The translations under genes and the position numbers were made by a program. A stretch of DNA of 6,958 bases from Pyrinomonadaceae bacterium (GTDB lineage Bacteria > Acidobacteriota > Blastocatellia > Pyrinomonadales > Pyrinomonadaceae). Under the pieces are notes generated by a model, which saw only the letters and a program-made list of their open reading frames with translations, made no database searches and had not been told where the DNA came from. Of the stretch, positions 1 to 6,790 are shown in pieces. The stretch lies in NCBI GenBank assembly GCA_026786155.1, contig JAJAYR010000310.1:1-6958 (forward strand). Reading direction: 5' to 3'. Position 1 is the stretch's first letter. Each line of letters begins with the position of its first letter.

Positions 1-2357
1 CCGAATTCGGCGACATCCCGCGGGTTGAGCAAAACGACGCGCCGCTCGTTGTGAATGCCGCGATAACGGTCTTCGAGTCCGTAAATCGTCGTGTTGAATT
101 GGTCGTGCGTCCGAACGGTCATCATCACGAATTCGTCGGGTTTCAGTTTGTGAATCGGTAATTCGTGAACGGTAAAATTCGCTTTGTTGTTCGCCGTCGG
201 AAAAACACCGTCGCGCGGTTTGTTCGGCAGATAAAAACCGCCGCCGATGCGGACGCGCCGGTTGTAATCGTCAAATCCGGGAATCGTGCGCTCGATTTTT
301 TCGCGGATTAAGTCGTAATCGCCCGCCATCGCGCTCCAATCAACAGTCGTTTTTTCGCGCAAAACCGCGTTGGCGAGTTGCGCGACAATCCAGACTTCGC
401 TTCGCAGATGTTTCGACGCGGGCGACAGAACGCCTTTCGACATTTGGACAACGCCCATCGAATTTTCGCACGAAACGAACTGCTCGCCGTCCGCCTGTTT
501 GTCAATTTCGGTGCGCCCCAGACACGGCAGAATCAGCGACTGTTCGCCGCCAATCAGCGCGGTGCGATTTAATTTCGTGATAACCTGCGCCGTGAGTTTT
601 GTGCGGCGCAAAGCCTGCGCCGTATATTCGGTGTCGGGCGTGGCGGACAGGAAATTGCCGCCCATCGCAAAAAAAGTTTTTGCCGCGCCGCCGTGCATCG
701 CTTTGATGGCTTCGACCGTATCGAATCCGTGTTCACGCGGGGCTTCAAACTTAAATTCGTCGGACAAAGACTTTAAAAACTCTTCACGCGGACGCTCGAA
801 AATCCCCATCGTGCGGTCGCCCTGCACGTTAGAATGTCCGCGCACCGGACACAAACCCGCGCCCGTCCGCCCAATGTTGCCGCGCAAAAGATGCAGATTG
901 ACGATTTCCTGAATCGTGCCGACGGCGTTTTTATGCTGCGTCAAACCCATCGCCCAACAGGTTATCACGCGCCCGGAATTGATATAAATCTCGGCGGCTT
1001 CGCGGATTAAATCTTCAGAAACGCCGCTCTGTTCCACGATGTCCGACCAACTTACCTTTTCGAGTTCCGCCTTAAATTCAACAAATCCGGCGGTGTCGCG
1101 CTCGATAAATTCGCGGTCTAAAATCTTGCCCGGATATTTTTCTTCGGCTTCGAGAACGACTTTCATCATTCCCTTCATCACCGCCATATCGCCGTTAATT
1201 TTTATCTGCAAAAACAAATCGGTCAGCGGCGTTCCCTTGCCGAAAAGCATTCGCACAGGGAACATCGGCGGGTTTTTATATTCCTGCGGATTCGGATTGA
1301 CGACGCTCATCAAACCGGCTTCGGGCAGCGGATTTATCGAGATAATTTTCGCGCCGTTATTTTTGGCGTGTTCCAGACTCGTCAGCATTCGCGGGTGATT
1401 AGTGCCGGGATTTTGTCCCATTATGATAATCAAATCGCACTTCTCGAAATCTTCGAGCGTTACCGTTCCTTTACCGATGCCGATGGTTTCGGTCAACGCC
1501 GTGCCGCTCGATTCGTGGCACATATTCGAGCAGTCGGGCATATTATTCGTGCCGAATTGCCGGATGAAAAGCTGATAAAGATACGCCGCTTCGTTCGACG
1601 TTCTGCCGGAAGTATAGAAAATCGCTTCATTAGGCGACGCGAGCGAGCGCAGTTCGTCGGCGACCATCGTAAAAGCGTTTTCCCAACTTATCGGCTCGTA
1701 ATTGGTTGCGCCCTTCCGCAAAACCATCGGCTCGGTGATTCTGCCCTGTTTGCCGAGCCAGAAGTCGGATTTTTGCGATAATTCGGCGACCGTGTATTTT
1801 TTAAAGAAATCGGGCGTAACTTTTTTCGTCGTCGCTTCTTCGGCGATGGCTTTCGCGCCGTTTTCGCAGAATTCGGCGAGATGCCGATGCTCGTCCGGGT
1901 CAGCCCACGCGCACGATTGACAATCGAAACCGCCTTTTTGATTGACGTTCAAAAAAGTTTTGACCGTTCGCGCCACGCCCATTTCAGCGAGTCCGTGCTT
2001 CATCGTTGACCAGACGGAGGGCAAACCGGCGGCGGTGTGTTCAATTTCGGAAACGCGCAAACCCGTAAATTCGAGCGGCGTTCCGGCGTGAATCGTTTCC
2101 GCGTCAAAAATTTCCGGCAAACCGTTGTGCGAATTTGAGATTTCGCGCCGTTCGGCGGCTTGCAAAAATTCGCGTTCCGCCTCTGCGCCGTTTAAATTTT
2201 GCGCCGCTTCATTTACTATCTCTCCTTCGGATTTGGGCGCGTCCTTGCCCGTCGTCCAGTTGCTCGACTGATGTTTGTCCGCCTGATTCGCGGCTTCTTC
2301 CGCGCCTTCTACCTTTTGTCCTTCAAGTTTCTCGCTCGTTTTTCCGTAATCGTTTAT
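1..2357 (-). CDS. FdhF/YdeP-type molybdopterin oxidoreductase (formate dehydrogenase alpha-like), 3' end off window
   Basis: Cytoplasmic molybdenum/tungsten bis-MGD oxidoreductase of the family of E. coli YdeP, related to formate dehydrogenase H. About 785 codons are visible; by comparison with YdeP, which I recall as about 760 residues, roughly 75-85 C-terminal residues lie beyond the left edge. Seen directly (numbering from ATA at 2357): an iron-sulfur motif GFDCQSCAW with Cys146 and Cys149, then Cys164 in FCENGAKA; YTSGRTSNEAAYLYQLF; DCSNMCHESSG with Cys280-His281, matching the Sec140-His141 pair of formate dehydrogenase H; GQNPGTNHPRML; LLRGNIGRTGAGLCPVRGHS; and HDQFNTTIYGLEDRYRG near the edge. 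The first ~100 residues are an unusual hydrophilic, Glu/Lys/Ala-rich extension without a signal peptide or twin-arginine motif. The first in-frame ATG (codon 119) lies inside the conserved domain and cannot be the start. The frame is closed upstream by TGA at 2373-2375, leaving ATA at 2357 behind a good GAGGAG, or TTG at 2370-2372, as candidates. True substrate is unknown; YdeP relatives are not all formate dehydrogenases. It is the last visible gene of an apparent acs operon. Confidence 0.93.
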   Translation of the reverse strand, partial: MNDYGKTSEKLEGQKVEGAEEAANQADKHQSSNWTTGKDAPKSEGEIVNEAAQNLNGAEAEREFLQAAERREISNSHNGLPEIFDAETIHAGTPLEFTGLRVSEIEHTAAGLPSVWSTMKHGLAEMGVARTVKTFLNVNQKGGFDCQSCAWADPDEHRHLAEFCENGAKAIAEEATTKKVTPDFFKKYTVAELSQKSDFWLGKQGRITEPMVLRKGATNYEPISWENAFTMVADELRSLASPNEAIFYTSGRTSNEAAYLYQLFIRQFGTNNMPDCSNMCHESSGTALTETIGIGKGTVTLEDFEKCDLIIIMGQNPGTNHPRMLTSLEHAKNNGAKIISINPLPEAGLMSVVNPNPQEYKNPPMFPVRMLFGKGTPLTDLFLQIKINGDMAVMKGMMKVVLEAEEKYPGKILDREFIERDTAGFVEFKAELEKVSWSDIVEQSGVSEDLIREAAEIYINSGRVITCWAMGLTQHKNAVGTIQEIVNLHLLRGNIGRTGAGLCPVRGHSNVQGDRTMGIFERPREEFLKSLSDEFKFEAPREHGFDTVEAIKAMHGGAAKTFFAMGGNFLSATPDTEYTAQALRRTKLTAQVITKLNRTALIGGEQSLILPCLGRTEIDKQADGEQFVSCENSMGVVQMSKGVLSPASKHLRSEVWIVAQLANAVLREKTTVDWSAMAGDYDLIREKIERTIPGFDDYNRRVRIGGGFYLPNKPRDGVFPTANNKANFTVHELPIHKLKPDEFVMMTVRTHDQFNTTIYGLEDRYRGIHNERRVVLLNPRDVAEF

Positions 2358-2364
2358 AGTATTT

Positions 2365-2370
2365 CTCCTC
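2365..2370 (-). promoter_or_regulatory. Shine-Dalgarno site pointing to an ATA start codon
   Basis: The minus strand reads GAGGAG here, followed by seven bases and then ATA at 2357-2355. Spacing and strength are ideal for initiation at that codon. The only standard alternative nearby is TTG at 2370-2372, which overlaps the site itself and has only weak purine-rich sequence before it. Confidence 0.6.
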
Positions 2371-2372
2371 AA

Positions 2373-2744
2373 TCAACACTTATGCGATGTATTCGGATAA
2401 GCGTCTTGATTGTCTTCGTCGGCAATGCGGTCGAGACAGACGAAATCCTTTTCAACCAAAATTTTCAAAAATTCGCCGTCTGCGAATTTTTGTTCGCCCG
2501 CCAAACCGACCGATTCCGTTTCCGTCCATTCCCGCGCCATCGCAGTTGGAACGCTGACGACAATTTGATTATCGGCGAATTTTGCCGACAAATCGCCTCC
2601 GTCATCGGCAACTTGCAAAATGTAAGTTAAATTCGCCGCGCCGAAGTTGACGGTTTCACGAAGAGTTCCGTTTGCCGCAAATTCAGCGACTTCGCCGCGC
2701 AAAAGACGCAGCCGAATCGAATTTCCGCGCACTCTAAGTTTCAT
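2373..2744 (-). CDS. Small conserved protein of unknown function between acs and the oxidoreductase
   Basis: A 123-residue protein of unknown function starting MKLRVRGNSIRLRLLRGEV. It has no signal peptide or membrane segment. The N-terminal third looks like alternating short strands and is followed by FGAANLTYILQVADD, a run of small polar and hydrophobic residues, LVEKDFVCLDR, and an acidic Asp/Glu-rich tail ending in His-Lys-Cys. The shape resembles small proteins (I recall a family named DUF7009) found beside formate-dehydrogenase-like genes; that family match is from memory and not verified. The ATG at 2742-2744 lies 20 bases after the acs stop, with only a weak ribosome-binding site, so translational coupling to acs is plausible. 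Its TGA is in the same frame as, and 15 bases before, the presumed oxidoreductase start. The context suggests a role with that enzyme, for example maturation, cofactor handling or regulation, but the sequence alone does not show which. Two Cys (the CLDR Cys and the C-terminal Cys) are the only obvious metal-ligand candidates. Confidence 0.82.
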   Translation of the reverse strand: MKLRVRGNSIRLRLLRGEVAEFAANGTLRETVNFGAANLTYILQVADDGGDLSAKFADNQIVVSVPTAMAREWTETESVGLAGEQKFADGEFLKILVEKDFVCLDRIADEDNQDAYPNTSHKC

Positions 2745-2764
2745 ACAAATATCTTATCAAAAAA

Positions 2765-4720
2765 CTATTCTTCATCCGCCCGCAGTTTCTCCAGCACGGA
2801 AAAATCTTCGAGCGTCGTCGTGTCGCCCGCAATCTGATTGCCCGCCGCAAGTTCACGAAGCAGCCTTCGCATAATTTTTCCGCTTCTGGTTTTCGGCAGC
2901 GCATCGGTAAAACGCAAATCGTCGGGTTTCGCTAAACTTCCGATTTCTTTGGCGACGTGCGCCCGCAATTCCTGTTTCAATTCTTCAGTTCCCGTTCGTC
3001 CGCCTTCCAAAGTTACAAACGCGGCGATTGCCTGACCTTTGATTTCGTCGGGTTTGCCGACGACGGCGGCTTCGGCGACCGCCGGATGCGAGACGAGCGC
3101 GGATTCGATTTCAGCCGTGCCGAGCCGATGTCCGCTGACGTTTATTACGTCGTCAACTCTGCCCATAATCCAGAAATAGCCGCGTTCGTCGCGCCGCGCA
3201 CCGTCGCCCGCGAAATAAACGTGCGGAATTTCCGACCAGTAAGTTTTCTTAAATCGCTCGTCGTCTTTCCAAATCGTTCGGAGCATTGACGGAAACGGTT
3301 TCGTGATAACGAGATAGCCGCCTTCGTTGGTGCCGACGGGTTTTCCCGCTCGCGTTTGAATGTCAATCGAAATTCCGGGAAACGGGAGCGTTGCCGTGCC
3401 GGGAACGGTCGGCGTTGCGCCGGGCAGCGGCGAAAGCATAATCGCGCCGGTTTCGGTTTGCCACCACGTATCCACAATCGGACATTTACGCTTGCCGATT
3501 ATCGTGTGATACCACATCCACGCTTCCGGGTTGATTGGTTCGCCGACTGTTCCCAAAAGTCTTAAAGAAGATAAATCGTGTTTTAACGGATGCTGCTCAC
3601 CCCATTTGGTAAAAGCGCGAATCGCCGTCGGTGCGGTGTATAAAATGTTTATTTTGTGGCGTTCGACGATGCGCCAAAATCTGTCCGGTTCGGGATGATT
3701 CGGCGCACCTTCATACATAAAAACGGTCGCGCCGTTCGCCAGCGGTCCATAGACGACGTAGGAATGTCCCGTAACCCAGCCGATGTCGGCGGTACACCAA
3801 TAAGTATCTTCGTCCTTCAAATCGAAAACCCATTTCGTCGTGATGTAAGTTCCCGTCAAATAACCGCCCGTCGTGTGCAGAATTCCCTTCGGTTTGCCGG
3901 TTGTGCCGCTCGTATAAAGAATAAAAAGCGGGTGTTCCGAATCTAATTCTTCCGCCGGACAAACGTCGGAGACGGTTTCCATCAATTCGTGCCACCAATA
4001 ATCGCGCCCGATTTTCATATTGATTTTCGAGCCGCTCCGTTTGAAGACGATGACATTTTCGACCGACGGCGTTTCTTCGACGGCATTATCAATGATTTCC
4101 TTCAATTTTATTTCCGCGCCGCGCCGGTAGCCGCCGTCCGCCGTTACAATTAGTTTGCATTCGCCGTCGTTCACGCGGTCACGAATCGCGTCCGCCGAAA
4201 ATCCGCCGAAGATGACCGTGTGCGTCGCGCCGATTCGCGCACACGCCAGCATCGCAATCGCCAATTCCGGCACGAGCGGCATATACAGCGCGACTCTATC
4301 GCCCGTTTTCACGCCGGATTTTTTCATCACATTGGCGAATTTCGACACTTGGCGGTGCAGTTGCTGATACGTCAAAGTTCTGACTTCGCCCGGTTCGCCT
4401 TCCCAGATAATCGCCGCTTTATTTTTGCGGTAAGTTTCCAGATGACGGTCAATACAGTTATACGCGGCGTTGATTTTCCCGCCGACAAACCATTCGGCGT
4501 GCGGTTCTTCCCATTTCAAAACCGTGTCCCATTTTTTGAACCAATGTAGATTTTCGGCGACGCTCGCCCAAAATTCTTCGGGATTTTCGGCGGCTTTTTC
4601 GTAAATCGCTTCGTATTCCTCAAAACTTTTGATGTGCGCGTTCGCCGCAAATTCAGCGGGCGGCTGGAAAACTCTGGTTTCGATTTGCGTTGATTCGATG
4701 TTAGTTGATTGCTCGGACAT
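2765..4720 (-). CDS. acs: Acetyl-CoA synthetase, AMP-forming (acetate--CoA ligase), intact
   Basis: Makes acetyl-CoA from acetate, ATP and CoA through acetyl-AMP, in the cytoplasm. The 651-residue length matches the usual ~650. Seen: N-terminal Acs domain (about 32-90); P-loop YTSGTTGKPKG at 269-279; WVTGH at 315-319; TVGEPINPEAW at 391-401; DTWWQTETG at 417-425. The second Trp there (Trp420) corresponds to the Salmonella Acs Trp414 that restricts the pocket to acetate. The hinge and A8 region GRVDDVINVSGHR includes Arg521, Asp523 and Arg532, and the C-terminal PKTRSGKIMRR carries Lys615, equivalent to Salmonella Lys609, the adenylation lysine that is switched off by acetylation in many bacteria. 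All catalytic positions I could compare are intact. The frame could be extended to TTG at 4733-4735, but ATG at 4718-4720 has GAGGG eight bases upstream, and that TTG overlaps the site. It follows a 160-base intergenic region with a palindrome and is the first gene of an apparent three-gene operon. Whether a Pat-like acetyltransferase or sirtuin regulates it cannot be seen here. Confidence 0.98.
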   Translation of the reverse strand: MSEQSTNIESTQIETRVFQPPAEFAANAHIKSFEEYEAIYEKAAENPEEFWASVAENLHWFKKWDTVLKWEEPHAEWFVGGKINAAYNCIDRHLETYRKNKAAIIWEGEPGEVRTLTYQQLHRQVSKFANVMKKSGVKTGDRVALYMPLVPELAIAMLACARIGATHTVIFGGFSADAIRDRVNDGECKLIVTADGGYRRGAEIKLKEIIDNAVEETPSVENVIVFKRSGSKINMKIGRDYWWHELMETVSDVCPAEELDSEHPLFILYTSGTTGKPKGILHTTGGYLTGTYITTKWVFDLKDEDTYWCTADIGWVTGHSYVVYGPLANGATVFMYEGAPNHPEPDRFWRIVERHKINILYTAPTAIRAFTKWGEQHPLKHDLSSLRLLGTVGEPINPEAWMWYHTIIGKRKCPIVDTWWQTETGAIMLSPLPGATPTVPGTATLPFPGISIDIQTRAGKPVGTNEGGYLVITKPFPSMLRTIWKDDERFKKTYWSEIPHVYFAGDGARRDERGYFWIMGRVDDVINVSGHRLGTAEIESALVSHPAVAEAAVVGKPDEIKGQAIAAFVTLEGGRTGTEELKQELRAHVAKEIGSLAKPDDLRFTDALPKTRSGKIMRRLLRELAAGNQIAGDTTTLEDFSVLEKLRADEE

Positions 4721-4728
4721 TGTGATTT

Positions 4729-4733
4729 CCCTC
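4729..4733 (-). promoter_or_regulatory. Ribosome-binding site deciding the acs start
   Basis: Minus-strand GAGGG with eight bases before ATG at 4720-4718. It supports that ATG over the in-frame TTG five codons upstream, which would place the site inside the coding sequence. Confidence 0.75.
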
Positions 4734-4781
4734 AAATTATTAATTCGTGTTTGTATTTATTACTTTTGAATTTACGATAAA

Positions 4782-4859
4782 ATTCGGAATAGATGACAGA
4801 TAATAGATAATAACTGATAGATTTTATCTTTCATCTGTCATCTTTCATCTATTCCGAAT
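4782..4859. repeat. Intergenic inverted repeat built from degenerate 7-bp units
   Basis: The outer arms ATTCGGAATAGATGA (4782-4796) and TCATCTATTCCGAAT (4845-4859) are perfect 15-base inverted copies. Inside, both arms continue as tandem heptamers. The left side reads AGATGAC, AGATAAT, AGATAAT, AACTGAT from 4791 to 4818. The right side reads TTTTATC, TTTCATC, TGTCATC, TTTCATC from 4822 to 4849, the reverse complement of a GATGAAA-type unit. The arms can therefore fold into a long hairpin with scattered mismatches. It starts 23 bases after the stop codon at 4883 and ends about 60 bases before acs. It could terminate or stabilise the upstream transcript, regulate acs, or be a copy of a dispersed small repeat. 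The TTTT following the minus-strand hairpin is short, so a classical intrinsic terminator is only possible. I saw no convincing sigma-70 or sigma-54 promoter in the remaining AT-rich bases of this intergenic region. Confidence 0.8.
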
Positions 4860-4882
4860 GTATAACTTTCATATCGCACATT

Positions 4883-6200
4883 TTACCTGATTATAAAAAC
4901 TTTTTCCGCGTCCAATTTCCCTTTGCGGCGCAGTTGGTCGCGGCGGATTTTGCCCGATTTCGTTTTCGGCAATTCGTCGCAAAATTCGATTTCGCGCGGC
5001 GCGGCGAGCGTCGAGAGCCGGGAGCGAACGTGCGCGGCGATTTCGTTCGCCAACTTTGCCGACGCTTGGAAACCGTTTCGCAACACGACGAACGCTTTAA
5101 CGTGTTCGGTCGTCATTGCATCCTTCGCGCCGACTGCCGCTGATTCCGCGACCGACGAATGCGACAATAAGGCGTTTTCGACTTCAAACGGTCTGATGCG
5201 CTGCGCTTCGCAGGTTATCACGTCGTCGTTTCGCGCCATAAACCAAAAATAGCCGTCGTCGTCGCGCTTGCCTTTGTCGCGCGTGATATACCAGCCGGCG
5301 CGAAAGCAAACGCGCGTCGCTTCGGGAAAATTCCAGTAGCCTTTGAAAAATGAAGTCAAAGTCGGACGAATCGCAATATCGCCGATAATGCCGTTCGGAA
5401 CTTCGTTGCCCTGAACATCAATTATCGAAACTTCCACGCCGTCAACGGCTTTGCCCATCGCGCCGCGCCTGATTTTGATATTCGGGCTGTTGGCGATGAT
5501 AAAACTGCCCGTTTCCGTCTGCCGGTAACTATCGAAAACTTCTGCGCCGAAGGTTCGTTCCGCCCAAAGTGATAACTTCCGGGTTGAGCGGTTCGCCGAC
5601 CGAATAAATGCGCCGCAGCGCAAATTCTTCTTTCGGTGAAACGTCCGCCGCCGCGAATTCTGCCGAAGCATTGCCGACAAGCGCGTCAAAATCGTGAAAC
5701 TGCGCCGGACATTTCGGCAACATTTCGCGGTCGAATTCGCCGACGATTAAAATATGTTCGAGCGTCGGCAGATGTTCACAAATCGCGGCGATTTTATTTA
5801 AATTCTCAGATTCGGCAATCAAAATTTTCGCGCCCGCGTCTTCGATTCTTTGCCGAATCGCTTCCGCCCCGAAATCGGTGAACAAAACCGCCGCCGCCGC
5901 GCCCGTTTTCAAAATCGCCGGAATCGCCGCGTAAAGCGCGGGCTGGCGGTTCATCAAAGTAAAAACACGGTCGCCGCGAATCGTTCCCAAATCATTCAAA
6001 ACATTGGCGACGCGATTTGAAGTCTGCTCAATTTCAAAGAACGAAAAAACCTGCCGCGAAGCGTCCGCGCCTTCCCAGACGAGCGCGATTTTCGAGCGGT
6101 CAAGCGCGTTCTCCGTAACCGCCGAAAACGCCAGATTCGCCGACAGCGCGGCGATTTTCAAAGGATGTTCTGCTGCTTCAATTTTTTCACGCGCCTGCAT
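4883..6200 (-). pseudogene. Broken AcsA-type acetyl-CoA synthetase paralogue (internal deletion plus frameshift)
   Basis: A decayed AMP-forming acyl/acetyl-CoA synthetase closest, as far as I can judge, to the Bacillus AcsA branch. The likely start is ATG at 6198-6200; an upstream in-frame TTG lies in the neighbouring repeat. The N-terminal ~195 residues show the adenylation-domain start (IALVWEG, GDRVFTLMNRQPALYAA, LFTDFGAEAIRQRI). The protein then jumps from DVSPKEEFA to LRRIYSVGEPLNPEV near 5618. About 120 residues that Acs has here (its 267-385), including the P-loop and the WVTGH region, are absent, yet the frame is kept. After PEVIT the frame breaks at TTT (minus strand, 5566-5568); removing one T gives a smooth TWAERTFGAEVFDSYRQTETG. 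The rest is frame-continuous to TAA at 4883-4885 and keeps PKTKSGKI with its lysine. However, Trp of DTWW is replaced (DSYRQTETG), and the A8 motif is worn to ARNDDVITCEAQRI. No functional ligase is expected. The alternative is errors in the assembly at both sites. Confidence 0.88.
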
Positions 6201-6213
6201 AATTTCGTTTTTA

Positions 6214-6293
6214 CGTTTTGAGTTCAAACTTTAGTTTGCCAAACCGCCGCGCTTCGCTGGCGGTTGCACACGCTGAAGCGTGAACTCAAAACG
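6214..6293. repeat. REP/MITE-like palindromic element with nested hairpins
   Basis: Perfect 13-base inverted termini, CGTTTTGAGTTCA (6214-6226) and TGAACTCAAAACG (6281-6293), enclose an 80-base element. Nested within are three further small stems: CAAACT-TT-AGTTTG (6225-6238), AACCGCC/GGCGGTT (6242-6248 with 6259-6265) and CACGCT-GA-AGCGTG (6269-6282). The two end hairpins have the same form, a six-base stem with a two-base loop next to a GAGTT/AACTC arm. This is the architecture of small dispersed palindromic repeats. It has no coding capacity. It fills nearly all of the gap between the two broken synthetase genes, and sits just upstream of the ATG at 6200, where no ribosome-binding site is left. 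I could see only one copy in the window, so the dispersed nature is inferred from structure. Confidence 0.8.
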
Positions 6294-6301
6294 ATTGAAA
6301 A

Positions 6302-6790
6302 TCATTCTTCCAAAGTTGATAAATCGCCCGCGTCCGCTCCCGTTTCCAACGCCTTTAAATAACGCCGCATAATCTTCCCCGAACGGATTTTCGGCAGCGA
6401 TTTCATAAACGAAACTTTCGACGGCGTGGCGATTGCGCCGAGTTCTTCGCGGACGTGCGCGATTAACAATTTGTTTAATTCTTCCGATTCGGTTTCGCCC
6501 TGTCGCAACTGCACGAAAGCGACGATTGCCTCGCCTTTAATTTCGTGCGGAACGCCGATAACGGCGGCTTCGGCGACTGCCGGATGCGAAACGAACGCCG
6601 ATTCAACATCAGCCGTGCCGATGCGGTGTCCGGCGACGCTCAGCACATCGTCGGCGCGTCCCAAAATTTGAAAATAGCCGTCTTCGTCCATCACGGCGAC
6701 ATCGCCCGAAACGTAGGAATTTTCCACCTGTTTCCACATTCGCTCATAACCCAGATGACCTGAATAAAGATGAACAGAATCAGCATCCAA
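6302..6790 (-). pseudogene. C-terminal remnant of a third acetyl-CoA synthetase
   Basis: The last ~145 residues of an AMP-forming acetyl-CoA synthetase. Clear homology begins at MWKQVENSYVSGD (about 6739), which lines up with Tyr494-Trp495 of the intact Acs in this window, so about 490 N-terminal residues are missing. The A8 hinge GRADDVLSVAGHRIGTA, SHPAVAEAAVIG and LPKIRSGKIMRR with the catalytic lysine are all present, and the natural end ...GDLSTLEE is followed by TGA. The C-terminal lid domain is well conserved and not visibly worn, so the truncation may be recent. Codons upstream of about 6745 in this frame (the open frame begins TTG at 6790, with a stop at 6848-6850) show no synthetase similarity; that DNA reads better in a different frame belonging to the neighbour entering from the right edge. 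Without the P-loop domain it cannot activate acetate. A free-standing C-terminal domain with another role is conceivable but there is no ribosome-binding site to support it. Confidence 0.87.

Noticed and set aside
370..912. Long plus-strand open frame of 180 codons
   Set aside because: It lies wholly opposite the molybdopterin oxidoreductase, whose minus-strand translation carries clear family motifs; the plus-strand protein is Arg/Ser/Cys-rich with no recognisable domain.
1518..1520. Possible selenocysteine codon in the formate-dehydrogenase-like gene
   Set aside because: The codon at the Sec-equivalent position is TGC (Cys280), not TGA, and no in-frame TGA occurs in the visible gene.
2199..2630. 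Plus-strand frame of 143 codons with a hydrophobic N-terminal part
   Set aside because: It overlaps the N-terminal end of the oxidoreductase and the 123-codon gene on the opposite strand. Its hydrophobicity follows from the Glu/Lys-rich codons opposite, and no ribosome-binding site was seen.
3145..3998. Other-frame minus-strand open frames of 110 and 95 codons
   Set aside because: Both are out-of-frame readings of the intact acs and have no features of their own.
4741..4781. Possible acs promoter in the AT-rich stretch upstream
   Set aside because: TA-rich hexamers occur by chance in this stretch; no -35/-10 pair with proper spacing and no sigma-54 GG-N10-GC pattern could be supported.
6740..6790. 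Resemblance to dispersed intergenic repeats of the type TTCTGTTCATC...TTCAGG
   Set aside because: The similarity is short and from memory. The same bases read well as the hydrophobic end of a coding frame, so no repeat is claimed.
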